Assembly: GCF_000247695.1 (NCBI RefSeq)
Contig: NW_004624747.1
Location: forward strand, 15,920,137-15,984,136
Length of the DNA: 64,000 bases
Direction: 5' to 3'
Origin: Heterocephalus glaber
Lineage: Eukaryota; Chordata; Mammalia; Rodentia; Bathyergidae
Numbering within the stretch: the stretch's first letter is position 1; each line of letters opens with the position of its first letter. The position numbers and the translations under genes were made by a program. The notes under the pieces were generated by a model. The model saw only the letters and a program-made list of their open reading frames with translations, made no database searches and was not told the origin of the DNA. This document shows positions 33,741 through 44,715 of the stretch, in pieces.

Positions 33741-34024
33741 CAGTACATAACAGGCCATGACAGGGGACCAAGAGCCATCTGAGCCAAATGCCACAGGAAT
33801 GTGGAGAGGTATGGAATTCACTCCTCCTGGAAGAGAGGCAGAGACTCCACCTGGGAAGGGACAGCAGAGTCTGGGTGGGGTGTCTTATACTGAGGACAGT
33901 TACTCCAGATTAAGAGAGGATTCATCCCCTAGGCTTTGACCCCTCTATGCCTGGGTCCTGAAGGCTCTAAGGGCAGGGTGTACATTTCCTATGCGGTCAC
34001 CTCGCTCCATAGGCTGCATGGTGC

Positions 34025-34255
34025 CATGGATGGAACCCAGCTTGGGATCAGAGAAATCCTAGCCCTGGGCCAGCTATGGGACAAACAAATGACCAGAACT
34101 CAGTATCTGTCTTCTAACTTTAGCTCCTGAGCCTCGTTTCTTCTAGAAAATAGGGGTGATGCCACCTACTTTGCCCAGTTGCTCAGCACAGAGTGGGGAT
34201 AGTGGGTGTCAGCCTGGTGCGTAGTAGGCTCAGTCAATGCTGGGTCCCTTCTCCT
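34025..34255 (+). mobile_element. MIR SINE
   Basis: 'ggaacccagcttgggatcag', 'cctgagcctcgtttcttcta' and 'ggtgcgtagtaggctcagtc' run from MIR head to tail. Confidence 0.65.
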
Positions 34256-34659
34256 GGTCCCTGGCATGAGCAGCCTGCTCAGATCTTACCCACAAGATGA
34301 TGCCCTCATTTTCAAGGAATTCCATCAAGACTCTGACAACAGCAAGACTCCTCTGCAAACAGATGTGCACAGCATGTTAGGAGGTTTGCAGATGCCAGAC
34401 CCAGTCTCATCTCCTGGGCTTAGGGCTAAGGTATAAGTAATGCAGTTGCTCAGATGAGCATATTAGTGATCTTGGTTCTACAAAACCCAAGAATACCATG
34501 GATGACCAGATTTGAAAGTCTCTCAATGGATAAGCAAAAAAAAAAAAAAAATGCTCTAAATTACCTGAACATCTGAATTGATTAGAGGAAAAAAACCCAT
34601 CACCACCATTATTCAACTATTTCCCATATTCCTGTGTATGCATTAGCATTTTTCCTTCC
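34256..34659. other. unique sequence with A16 run
   Basis: No recognised element apart from a run of A at about 34537-34552. The A-run could be the end of an unrecognised retroposon. Confidence 0.4.
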
Positions 34660-35395
34660 TCTTTAATTTTTAAAAATTATATTGTACATATTTAAGCCAG
34701 ACAACATGGAGAGTGAAATAATCACTATAGTCAAGCAAATGAGCACATTCATGATTTCATAGTTAACCAATGAGGGTTTCAAAAGCACCTAAAATTTACT
34801 CTGTGAGCAAAACTGCCCCAAACAGTACAATATTATTAACTGTAGCCCTCATATTGTGCATTAGATCTCTAGACCACTTCCTCCGCCTTATCTGCTACTT
34901 TCTGTCCTTTGATTTACATCTCCCCATTTTCTCCAGCCCACTGGTAATCACTGTTTGATTCTTTCCCTCCCTGTACACAGTGATCCCCTTATCTGAGGGG
35001 GGTATGTTGCAGTGAAACCCTATACATACTACGTTTTTTCCTGTACCTGCAAACTATGATAAAGCTTCATTTATAAATTAGGCATAGTAAGAAATTAACA
35101 GCAATAATAAATAGAACAATTATGACACCACATTGTAATAGAAGTTATTTTAATGTATGAATTGCTTATTTCTAGAATTTCTCATTTAATACTTTTGGAC
35201 CTCATTTGACCATGGGTAACGGAAATCATGCAATGCAGAGCCACAAATAAGTTAGGGGGGACTACTATGTCTGACTTCTTTAACATTTCACGTGAAAGTG
35301 AAATCGTGTGGCATTTTTCTTTCTGCATCTGGCTTTTTCTGCTTAGCACACAGTTAACTACATCAGCATTTGGATCAAACTATGTGATGATGCCC
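34660..35395 (+). mobile_element. L1M-type LINE 3' UTR, interrupted
   Basis: 'acagtacaatattattaact', 'gtgcattagatctctagacc', 'catctccccattttctccag' and, after the interruption, 'tctttctgcatctggctttt' then 'tctgcttagcaca' follow the old mammalian L1 3' UTR. Interrupted at about 34978-35275 by a Tigger-type element. Confidence 0.8.
34978..35275 (+). mobile_element. Tigger-type (TcMar) DNA transposon nested in L1
   Basis: Starts 'gtgatccccttatctgaggg' and ends 'ttaggggggactactatg', the complementary termini of a non-autonomous Tigger-family element. Internally 'tttataaattaggcatagta' then 'agaaattaacagcaataa'. The two L1 halves abut it cleanly. Confidence 0.8.
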
Positions 35396-35397
35396 TT

Positions 35398-35500
35398 TAA
35401 CTTAGGGGAAGAGACTGAGACTCAGAGGTGAAGTTCCTGGCACAGACTGGATCATGGAAGAAGTGACCCAGCCAGGATTTGAACCTGGGTCCACTGAAAC
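35398..35500 (-). mobile_element. MIR SINE
   Basis: 'agagactgagactcagaggt' and 'ccaggatttgaacctgggtc'. Confidence 0.7.
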
Positions 35501-35639
35501 CTAAAAAAGCCCTGTTTCAAACTGTGGACATTCTAGAGCCAGTATCACTCACCCCAAGAATGAATGTAGTAAGATGGCATCTTTATAGGACCAGGGATGC
35601 TGGGGCTGGCTCAGAAGCCCCGTGGATACGGGGGACCTC

Positions 35640-36180
35640 CTAGGAGAGCCCAGAGATGGCTACAGTGCCCTCTGCCTGGGTAAGCTCTGCTCCTAGCCTT
35701 GGGACACATGAGTGGGGCACTGCTGAGGAAAACCTCTCTGAGCATGAGTTCATTGTCCCCAAAACCCCCAAAGGTTTCCAAGTCAGGATCCTCCAGGCGT
35801 GCAACATGTGAGCTGTTTTTCTCCGAGTGGCCGAGAACAGTGGGGCGGCCCCGTTAATGACAGCACATAGGCGTCCTGTAATTAGGAGGTTGGTCTCATC
35901 CCTAGAATTCTGAGACTCCACTAATAAAAGAAGAACTGTTGGCCATGCAGTCATCTGTAATCGCTTGTCCGGTGGCTTTGTCCCTTGGAAGGGACACAAT
36001 AGCGCGTTTTCTCTGCCACAACTTTGAGAGCAGAGAAGTACGAGGCTGACAGCCTAATGAGGATGTCCTCCCCTGCACAGTGCCACAGGCCTGCCTGCGT
36101 GGGTGACTTGAGCCCAGGGCTCCTCTTGGGGGCCGGCCCACCATCCACGGGGTTATTCGCCTGAGCAATCAGTTTGTGTC
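35640..36180. promoter_or_regulatory. candidate conserved non-coding element
   Basis: A 540-bp repeat-free block with more CpGs than its flanks. It has 'ccccgttaatgacagc', TAATTA at 35879-35884, 'gtaatcgcttg', 'gcctaatgagg' and 'caatcagtttgtgtcaatca'. Overlapping minus frames of 119 and 88 codons lie here but lack exon borders. It reads like a homeodomain-responsive enhancer; conservation and activity are inferred only. Confidence 0.35.
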
Positions 36181-36440
36181 AATCAGAGCCTTTGCTAGGG
36201 GACACTTGGTCTCCACTCACCTCCACCCACGGGCAGGTAGGGGCCTCGTCAGGCACAGAGACTGTGCGTGTGGCTGCTCCTGCCTAGAAGTATCCAGTCC
36301 AACCCTTCATCACACCAGCAGTACTGAGGAACACCAGGCATGCCACTGGCATCTCTGCCCTGCCCTCTTCTGAGATGTGAGTGGCAGTAGAGAGCTACCC
36401 TGTAGTTGGATGTAAAGCATCAGCCATCTTGGGTGAGAGA
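36181..36440. other. unique non-coding sequence
   Basis: No recognised element. Confidence 0.4.
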
Positions 36441-37275
36441 TGTATTAATTTCCTAGGGCTGCTGTGTTAGTCAGCTTTCTGTCACTAGAACAAAAGCCCT
36501 GAGATAATTAATTTATGAAGAGAAAAGGTTTATTTGGCTCCCAGTTTGGGATTCCAGTCCGTGGTCAGTGGCCCCATTGCTCTGGGCCCAAGGTGAGGCA
36601 GCACATTATGGCAGAGAGCACTTGACAGAGCAAACTGCTCATCTCATTGCCAAAAAGTGAAAGAGCCCAAGGAGAGGCCAGGATCCCAAAGCCCCTTCAA
36701 GGGCACAGCCCCATGACCAATTAAAGACTCCCTCCCAGGCCCACCTCTTTCTGCTTAAAGTTTTTTCCCCTTTTTTCCTTTAGGCTCCGCCTCTTAAAGT
36801 CTCCCCCAACTCCCATTAGGGGCAGCTCTGGAGACCAAGCCTTTGGGCAACATTGGAGATCCAAACTATAGCTGATGCCACAACACACTACCGCCAATGT
36901 GGTGGTTCATACAGCGAAATGTCTCTCACCGTTCTGGAGGCCGGAAGCTCGTACTCAAAGCGTCAGCTGGGTTGATCCTCTCTGAGGGCTGTGGGGAGAA
37001 AGCCACTGTGGGCCTCTCCCTTCACTTCCAGTTGCCTCCAGTATCCCTTCACCCGCGGATGACTTCTCCCTGTGTCCTCCTCACCTCTCCTCTAAGCATG
37101 TCTGTCTGTGCATGTGGCTGCTTTCTAGGAGGGCACTAGTCCTGCGGAGTGAGGCCCCATCCTGCTCCAGGACAGTTCATCTCCATTGCCTCTCAGTGAC
37201 CCAACCTCCAAATAAGGTCCCAAGGGACAGCAATATATGAATCGGGGATGAGGGGGACACAATTGAACCTATAAC
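36441..37275 (-). mobile_element. MLT1-type LTR split by a younger LTR
   Basis: The outer LTR is in two parts: 36441-36464 ('attaatttcctagggctgct') and 36871-37275 ('cgttctggaggccggaagct', 'ttcatctccattgcctctca', 'tgaggggg' end). The parts rejoin in consensus order when the insert is removed. Confidence 0.75.
36465..36870 (-). mobile_element. MST/THE1-like MaLR LTR nested in MLT1
   Basis: Starts TGTTAGTC, has 'ccctgagataattaatttat' and 'gaaaaggtttatttggctcc', and ends 'ggagatccaaactata'. The 4-bp GCTG occurs on both sides (36461-36464 and 36871-36874), consistent with a short target duplication. Confidence 0.75.
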
Positions 37276-37394
37276 AAGGGGACTTCAGAGCCATTTAGTG
37301 GCCAACAGAAGACAAGAGGTGACGGAAAAGAGGGAAAGGGAAGGTGATTGCACACAAATGAGTAGGACCTCAGTGTGAAGGACACACGCCTGTC

Positions 37395-37545
37395 CCCAGA
37401 ACCTGAGTCCTTCCTCCTCCTTATCTTCCTTCCCCTTCTTCCCCTTCCTCCTCCTCCTCCTCCCTCTTCCTTCTTCCCCCTCTTGCTCCTCCTCTGTCTC
37501 TTTTCCATCTCTCCCTCTCTCCCTTATTCCCCCTCCTCTTCCTCC
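37395..37545 (+). repeat. (TCC)n/CT-rich low-complexity tract
   Basis: Runs of TCC, TTCC and CTCC. Opposed spurious frames of 138 (+) and 113 (-) codons cross it. Confidence 0.85.
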
Positions 37546-38466
37546 ATCCCGAAGGGATGTCAGGATTGTCCAGTCGGACTTTTCAGCCTGAATTTTCATT
37601 GTGGAGAGAGGGACACCAGGTGTCATTGCAAGCCCCTCTTTCTGAGGGACCCCTCACCAGAGAGCTCTCAGGAGGGAGGGCTCCCTGCTCAAGAGAATCC
37701 ATGTGAAAGATCGGGCCGCAAGCAGACAGCCCCTTGGAAGCCTTTGTCACACTTCTCCCAGAGCTGGAACATGGAGGGGATGGGAAATTAGCTACCATGG
37801 AGCCTGAAAAAAAAAAGAACAATGCAGAAAGTCAGACAAGGGACACTGCCCTGGGGTCTTTAGCTTCCAGTGCTAAAGGTGGGTAGCAGCCATCTTGCCA
37901 AGGGTCACAAAGGGACAGGATTTGCTTGCTCGGATCTGTGGGGATGTGGAGCAGCAGTCCACTGACCAGCCTGTCCCTGCATCCTGACCATTGACGCTGT
38001 AGTCAGGTGGTGCATACCTTGGACACTCTCCAGGTGGCAGGGGTGCTGCCACCCCATCCCCACCCTGCCCTAAGCCCCAACCCCTGACCCCTGACCCCAG
38101 ACCCCAGAACTGCCTTCTCATCCTGCACCTGGACCTACAGGGGACAGCACAGCTCTACTGACCTGGTCCTAGAGTCCAGGAGAGTTCAGGACAAGGATCA
38201 AAGTCTCCCCAAGGGCCCAGCCACCACCCTCCAGTCTGGGATGTTAGATCCTACAGGAAACACCTGGGGAAGAAGACACTGTAATCAGTGCTGGGGAAGG
38301 GCTGAGTTGGGCCCACCGCTGGGGGCTCTTGGAAAAGGGGTCAGTTTGGGCATCTCCAGTCACCCCTGCCCAGCAGCAGCCAAGTCAGTGGGCTTCAGCA
38401 TTGAGTTGGATGTTGTTCATTCTCTTTTCTCCCCTTGTCTCCTGCAGAGGGAGGTGGTAGTAGTTT
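37546..38466. other. unique non-coding sequence
   Basis: No recognised repeat or gene. A short imperfect duplication 'ctgacccctgaccccagacc' lies at about 38083-38104. Confidence 0.45.
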
Positions 38467-39234
38467 AACCAGTGCCCCCCCTAAAGATGTGTCCAAGTCC
38501 TCATCCCCAGTGCCTGTGACTAGGATCTTATTGGGAATTGGGTATATTAGTCCATTCTCAGTTGCTTTAGCAAAATACCTGAGACCAGATAATTTATAAA
38601 GAATAGAAGGTTTTAGGCTCACCGTTCAGGAGGCTGGGATGCCCAAGCACATGGCACCAGCAGATGGAGAGGGCCTTCTTGCTGCACCATAATATGGTGA
38701 GGGCACCACATGGTGAGACAAAATAAGCATGCTGTCTGGGGTCTCTCTTCCTCTTCTTATAAAACCCCTAATACCAACGTGGGGGTGCCACCCAGGACCT
38801 CATCTAGTCCCAATCACCTCCTGAAGAGCCACCTTCAAATGCCATCAGCCAATGACTTTGGGGATCGAGTTTGCAGTGCGTGGACTCGGGGACAAATGTT
38901 CAAAGCATAAGGTCTTTGCAGATGAGATTAAGGTAGGGACTTGGGGGTGAGATCACCCTGGACTTAGGAGTAGTCCTAAATCCTATAGTGGGTGTCCTTA
39001 TAAAAGAAAGGAGGAGATTTGGGGCACAGAGGAGAAGGGTCTATGCGAATGCAGGCAGGGATGGAGGGTTGCATTGGTTGGTTGGAGGTTGGAGGGATGC
39101 ATTGATAAGCCAAGGGACAGCAGGGATTCCCCAAAGCAAGGAGAGAAGCATGGGATGGATTTTCCAGGTCTCCACGGAGAACACTTATTGTTTGAAGCCA
39201 CCAAGTTTGTGGCAACTTAACAGCTATCCTGGGA
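38467..39234 (+). mobile_element. MLT1-type LTR (+), split by an opposite-strand LTR
   Basis: Left part 38467-38542 ('aagatgtgtccaagtcctca', 'aggatcttattgggaattgg'). Right part 38910-39234 ('ggtctttgcagatgagatta', 'gtgtccttataaaagaaagg', 'gaagccaccaagtttgtggc'). Consensus order is kept across the gap. Confidence 0.8.
38543..38909 (-). mobile_element. MaLR LTR nested in an LTR, opposite orientation
   Basis: 'tattagtccattctcagttg', 'cctgagaccagataatttat', 'aaagaatagaaggttttagg' and 'gggacaaatgttcaaagcat' are a reversed MLT1/MST-type LTR. No clean 5-bp target duplication is visible, so the ends are decayed. Confidence 0.75.
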
Positions 39235-39249
39235 AAGCAACTCTGAGGA

Positions 39250-39320
39250 AATGGATGTTAGCCTGCCTGGCTAGGCCTAGCACATAATACGTTCACAATA
39301 AATGTACATTGGTATTAGGG
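39250..39320 (+). mobile_element. L2 LINE 3' tail fragment
   Basis: 'aggcctagcacataatacgt' then 'tcacaataaatgtac'. Confidence 0.5.
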
Positions 39321-39469
39321 AGTTGCTTTTCATCACACAGACTTTGAAATGAGATCACTGGGGATGTTAAGATCAGAATAACTGGCATTCCTGGAAGTTT
39401 AGGACCTAAGACCACCCTGGAAAAGGAGGCTCCGCTGTTTCATTTGAAAACCTCTGACTCACTCACACC

Positions 39470-39630
39470 TTACTCCCAAACTATGATCCATAGATTTCCA
39501 GCCTCGGCGTCAGCTGAGATGTAGCTGGAATTGCAGAGTTTTAGGCCCTGCCTCAGACTTGCTAAATCAGAACCTGCATTTTTGCAAGAGCCCAGGTGGC
39601 CTGGTGTACACATCAGAGTTTGTGAAAACC
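39470..39630. mobile_element. MER5A-type hAT-Charlie element
   Basis: 'ttttaggccctgcctcagac', 'ttgctaaatcagaacctgca' and 'gtacacatcagagtttgtga' match MER5A. An adjoining MIR fragment (+) follows at about 39630-39730 ('aagccttggtttaacccaat'). Confidence 0.65.
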
Positions 39631-40009
39631 CCAGTTCACATCCTGACTGTGAAGGAATTTGCTGTGTGTCCTGGGGGTAAAATACTGAAGCTCTCTAAGC
39701 CTTGGTTTAACCCAATGAGATTCTAGAGCTAGAGCTATCCAGCCTCATTGGCTGAGATAAGAATTGTTTCCAAGGTAATAGTAGGATGATGCAGAATCCT
39801 AAAGTCTGCATTCATGAGGCAGGAGGGGGCAATAAAATGATGGAGGCCATGAGCCAGGAAGAGGAGGAGGGAGGGGTTCAACTGTGTCGCTAAAAGCCTG
39901 GGCCTGCAGTGGCACTGCTAGGAGTTGGGACAAGGACAAAGATATTAAGGCAATTGAACTGCACTGCCCAAATTCACTTCCTGACCACGTGCCTCAGAGT
40001 TTAACTTTT

Positions 40010-40460
40010 CACTTAGTCATTCACCAAATATTAATCGAATACCTACTATGTTCCAGGCCCCATAATGATAAGTCACATGAGTCTGGCGGGGGGACCAGGG
40101 AAGCACTTTTTAGAGGAAAAGCTCCTCTTAAGCTGACATTGGAAGGTTGAATTGGCAAAGGGAGAAAGAGATGGAAGAGGGATCCGGGTGGAGGAAACAC
40201 CATGGGCAAAGTTGCTGCGGCTGGGGCGGGGGCGGGGGGGGGTGTTAAGCACAGGACTGAAGGTAGCTGGAACAGGGAGGCTGGACAGGCAAGTGAAGAG
40301 AGACCAGCTTTGCTCCAGGTTAAAGAGGACCTGTGAACGATCTTAATGAATTTGGGCACTAGGGAGCCATGGATGGGATTGGAGCAAGGGAAGAGGACAG
40401 CTGTGTTCAGATTTATACTTCAGAAAGCTCATGCTGGCTGCTCTGTAGACCCAGGATGGG
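40010..40460 (-). mobile_element. L2 LINE fragment
   Basis: 'cattcaccaaatattaatcg' then 'aatacctactatgttccagg', later 'ggaaacaccatgggcaaagt'. A G-rich tract at about 40222-40243 interrupts it. Confidence 0.6.
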
Positions 40461-41287
40461 AGAACTCAATGGACAATTCTGCGCTCTCTGAGCCTTGGTT
40501 TCCTCACTCCTGGAAGAAAGCTCATTATACGTCTCAGTGGTGATATCACTCACTAGGCCTTGCATTCATACAGCTGTGTGGGGTTCACATAAAGAATGGA
40601 GCCTGGCAGAGGAAGAGCGCAGCGCCCAGGGGCTGTGATCGTGCTGTGATCGTGTCACGGACCAATGCTTGGCTCTTGCGTCCCGGCAACCACTTCACAC
40701 CACGGTCTGAGGACCTGGGGAGAGAGCACTGTCCCTGTCACCAAGGACTTCACGGGCTCACTGGGAAGATATTTGCACAAGAGAAAGCAAAGACTCGGCC
40801 ATGTCTGCCAACTGGCCAGGCCTGGGCAGTGGCTGTGGGATGTTTGGGGAAGAGGAAAATTATGGGTGGAGACAGGCAATGGGATCCCCGGCCCCAGCTG
40901 CCAGGCAGGATGAGAGTAGAGTAATATGATCAGGTGTGGAAATCTGTCCTTGGCGTGGAGGGACCAAGGGACGTGTGTGTGTGTTGGGATCAGTAACAGT
41001 TACCTAAATAGCTCGAGTCACGGGGCTCATGGTACAGGGTTGGTGACAGCCACAGGGTCACGAGATTCACGCAGGAGGCACCACCAAAATTGGGAAAGAC
41101 ACGCAGGGCCTGGCCTGGTCCTGGGCCATCCTGGGAAAGGCCAAGGGTGAAAATAACCCCAGATGTCAGGAGCTGCAGGCTGAGATATGCTTCAGGCAGG
41201 CACTGATGGGGCCTTTGACTCTTAAAACTACACTGTCTCTGAGCTTTGCATGGATAAACACCAGGCCCTAAGTGCCCATCCAGAGGG
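40461..41287. other. unique non-coding sequence
   Basis: Nothing recognised. A near-exact local duplication 'ctgtgatcgtgctgtgatcg' at about 40635-40654 is the only oddity. Confidence 0.45.
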
Positions 41288-41485
41288 AAGTTTCTGTAGT
41301 CCCAGCTACTCAGGAGGCTGAGGCAGGAGGATTCCAAGTTCAAGGCCAGCCCAGGCAATTTAATGAGTCCCTGTCTCAAAATAAAAAGTCAAAAGGCCTG
41401 GGGGTGTAGCTCAGAGGTAGAGTGTTTGCCTAACACATTTGAGGCCCCGAGTTCAATCCCCAGCACTGCAGGAATAAAAAAATAT
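41288..41485 (+). mobile_element. B1-ID dimeric SINE, + strand
   Basis: B1 half ('agtcccagctactcaggagg', 'caaggccagcccaggcaatt'), an A-rich linker, then the ID half ('gggggtgtagctcagaggta', 'gttcaatccccagcactgca') and A-run. The B1 head is truncated. This copy shows the B1-then-ID order directly. Confidence 0.9.
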
Positions 41486-42540
41486 GATATGTGGTCTCCA
41501 TTGGGGATATACAATTTAGGGGATTTATACATGTAAGCACCCAAATTATAAATAAAGAGCACACTAAAAGATAGATAATAGGAAGTAGGGACAGAGGTCT
41601 TTCTCAAATAGGAAGAGGATCAAGAGAGAGAGGAAGGGGTAAGGAAAAGGGAAGAAAAAGGAATTAAGATGTGTTATGTACACGGACCAACTCCCCACAA
41701 TGGTTGTAATCATTCTGTATACAGCGAACATGTATGAATACGAAAAACTTTTTAAATGCTCAGTAACAATAGTTCTAGAACATGATGAAATGGTGATGTA
41801 CATTTGCACAGATGCACAGTAATGCTATGCATGTTTTATTGACACACATTCAGGTGTCAGTCAAAAGCTAGTTTGGAAAGACAGTGGGGAAATGAAGTAT
41901 CAGTTACTCCTGGGAGCAGGGCTGTGGGCAGATGTTTGACATCCAGGAAAGATCATTTTTTAACACTCCCCTCTTCTATCTGACAAGCTTATTTTCAGGA
42001 AAAATGCTGTAATAAAACATATTATTGTCACCATTTGTTTGGTTTTAAGCCAACTTAAGTCAATTTTGATGTTAAAGATATGCTCAAATTCAGTAAAACA
42101 GATCATGTAGGAACCAAAAATCAGTGCTTAACAATGACAACAAAAAATAGTAGGCCCTGTGAGTCACACTCTGTTCCATTCTTTTAAATTTTAAACACAA
42201 ATAAATTTTAAACACCACCCTAAGCATTGGTGAAAATGACAGAAATAACTCTAGCACCATATACTCACTATTTATTTTGAATTGACTGGTTTAAACATAG
42301 GGAGATATATTATTTCAGAGACCCAAGACACACACTAAGCCTTCAGTGACTATGAACAATTCCAAGCTGCTATGAGCCTCCAAACTTTTGAAACAACTGG
42401 GTATAGCTCAGTCTGAACGTGTGAGCAGCCACTGGATAAATGAGGGGCTATCTGAATGTGCTCACTGGAAGCTTATTAGTAGAATTTCATCATACTGCAA
42501 CCATAGCTGAAGCACTTAGACAAACAAAATACTTTCTCAG
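41486..42540. other. AT-rich sequence, unassigned
   Basis: About 1 kb AT-rich without a recognised element. A/G-rich tract at 41570-41670. Possibly very old LINE sequence, but I see no diagnostic words. No ORF above 85 codons. Confidence 0.4.
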
Positions 42541-42640
42541 GATTTTTTTTTTTTTTTTTTTTTTGGTACCAGGGATTGAACTCGGATCCTTGTGCTTGAG
42601 AGGCAGGGAGTAGAACCACTGAGCTGACTCCCTGGCCCCT
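42541..42640 (-). mobile_element. ID SINE (GGTACC group)
   Basis: A long T-run (reversed A-tail) then 'ggtaccagggattgaactcg', 'gatccttgtgcttgagaggc' and 'accactgagctgactccctg'. Confidence 0.9.
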
Positions 42641-42899
42641 CAGAGAGGTATTTTTGATTCCCAACATTATTTAGAACTGCCAGCCAACAGCGATATGCAA
42701 AAGCAGCCAGACTTTAGTCAGTTTTAATACTGTTGGAATTTGTTCTGTAAACAACCCAACCTATAATTATCTGTATTCGGGGCCAGGCACCCCCCTCAGC
42801 CTGGCCCTTGACACCCCATTGCTAAGGACAGATACAAGGGACCAGGCTCAGAGCTGGAAGTTATAGGAGATGGTAGCTTTACCTAGCATATGCTCATTT

Positions 42900-43130
42900 G
42901 TTTCCAGCATAGTAGTTAAGAGTCTGAAGACAGACTCGCAAGTTCTACTCCCGGCCCTAAGCAAGTGACTTCACTTCTCCCAGCCTCAGTTTCCTTGTCT
43001 GTAATATGGAGCAAATCGTACTTATATGATGGAATGGCTGTGAGAATAACGTGAGATAATTTGTAGAAAACACATGGAAACCCTTGCTGGCATACAGTAG
43101 GAGCTCAGTAACTGCTAGCCATGTTTTTAG
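42900..43130 (+). mobile_element. MIR SINE, near full length
   Basis: 'catagtagttaagagtctga', 'gcctcagtttccttgtctgt' and 'ggcatacagtaggagctcag' span head to tail. Confidence 0.85.
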
Positions 43131-43669
43131 AGGACACGTTATACATACACGAATGATGTGAGTTTTAAAGGTATGTACCTAGGAAGAAAGGCTGAGTACA
43201 AAGGTGCCAGAATGCTATTTTATTTTTTGTACTTTTTAACACTTTTTAAACCTTCCAGACCTTCCCCTCTGAGGTGAGGCCAGTGTTCTTGGAGCCCGGC
43301 CCCAGCACCCTCTGGCTTTGGGTCTGAGCCTCGATTTCTGCTCAGGACAGCTGTGGCCTGGCCTCTGGAACCGTCAGGCACAACGCCAGGAGGTGGCTTT
43401 TCTCCCTGCGTAACTTCTCTTTGCTGGGAGTAGGCAAGGGGCAGCCCCTGCTGGGAGGAAGGAGGGCCTGGGCCGGTGGGCCGAAGGAGCAGACCTGGCT
43501 TCAATACTCGGGCCCCTTCAGATGGAGACACAGGGCAGGGCCTGGACCAGAGCATGACCCTGGTACCCACCCACCCAGCTCCCAGTCCCTCCATCTGTTT
43601 ATCCATTTGTCCTTCCTGCCACCTGCTTTTTATCTGCCATTCAGCACCCAGCTGCTCCCATGCATCCAT
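43131..43669. other. unique sequence
   Basis: The 200-codon minus frame 43220-43822 ends in this block and starts inside the L2 fragment at 43670-43830. It is GC-driven and not a gene in my reading. Confidence 0.4.
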
Positions 43670-43830
43670 TATTTGATTCACTGATTCCTCAAACATATAC
43701 TGAGTCACTGCTGAATGCTGGACACTGTGGTGACCAAGCCAGACACTGTCCCTGCCTCCTGGGGTAGACATTCTAGTGGGGGAAAGAGCAAGAGATAAAT
43801 AAACAGACAAATATATCATCACAGGTCAGG
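43670..43830 (-). mobile_element. L2 LINE fragment
   Basis: 'cctcaaacatatactgagtc', 'ggacactgtggtgaccaagc' and 'agacattctagtgggggaaa' follow reversed L2. Confidence 0.65.
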
Positions 43831-44019
43831 CCAAGACTATGGGAGAAACAGGCAGCTGTCTGCCTCTCCATCTATCTGCCTGTCCGTCAGCTGGATCTGC
43901 ACCCCGATGCATATCTTCTACTTCTCAGTGCATCCTGCTGACTTCTAGGACCAGACCCCAGGCTTCTGCTCCACAAGACACCCCTTCCAAAACTGTCATT
44001 CACTGTAGCCCAACTTCCC

Positions 44020-44100
44020 CATGCTGAAAATCACAGGTGCACTTGTTAAATATACAGGTTTCTAGAACCTTCCCGGAGATGCCCATTCAGAACCTGTGAC
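44020..44100. mobile_element. MER5A-type fragment
   Basis: 'cacaggtgcacttgttaaat' then 'atacaggtttctagaacctt'. Confidence 0.4.
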
Positions 44101-44446
44101 AGCCCAAGGAGCACAGAGGTGACTGAATGGAGTCCCACCGCCACCTCCTCCCTCCCCTCTGCTACAGCCCCAGGCCTCATGTGCAACCCAGGATCACAAG
44201 GACAGCTGGGCCAGGGTGACAGGGCCCCAGGGACGCACCTGGGCTGATTCTCACAGCCTGCAGCCCTGGAGGGAGGACCCACTGGGCCAGGAGTCAGACC
44301 TACTTGGTGCCAGGCTGCCAGGAGCCCAAGGAGACCGGGACTCGAGGAGAGCAAGGACAGAGGTGCTCTCGGCACCACCTGGCACTGGTATTGGAGGTGG
44401 AGAAGGAGGAGGAGGAGCAGGAAGAGAAAGAGGAGGAGACAAGACC

Positions 44447-44715
44447 ATGAACCAGGTAGGAAGCCCAGGCAGGGGACAGCACAGCTGCTCTGCCAAGACT
44501 CTGTCCCTCCCCAGGTCCTCGTGAGGCCAGCCCCAGTGCCACCCGCCCAGGTGACTCCAGCAATGGAATCGCCCACTGTGGACACTGAAGGACCAGGGTG
44601 GCCCCTGGGGAGGCCTGGTGGCCAGGCAGGTTTGAACGGGCAGAGAGAAACTGGAAAGGTGCTGCTAGGGTTGGTGGCAGCTGGAGACAGAACAGAGCCT
44701 CGGGTAGCTAGCTAA
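44447..44715 (+). CDS. candidate two-exon mini-ORF
   Basis: ATG at 44447 (M-N-Q) meets a donor CAG|gtagga after nine coding bases. The 59-bp interval 44456-44514 ends in a good acceptor ('ctctgtccctccccag'). Joining the two keeps frame and gives a 69-codon product ending at the TAG-TAA region near 44715. The upstream 230 bp (44216-44446) is purine-rich and stop-poor. Against it: the intron would be shorter than almost any mammalian intron, the product is low-complexity with no family, and no promoter is visible. Chance is the more likely explanation. Confidence 0.12.

Noticed and set aside
43220..43822. 200-codon minus frame
   Set aside because: Starts inside an L2 fragment; GC-rich with no conserved motif.
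44046..44585. 179-codon minus frame with L-rich stretch
   Set aside because: The leucine run is the reverse of a GAG/GGA-rich purine tract; no signal or domain logic otherwise.
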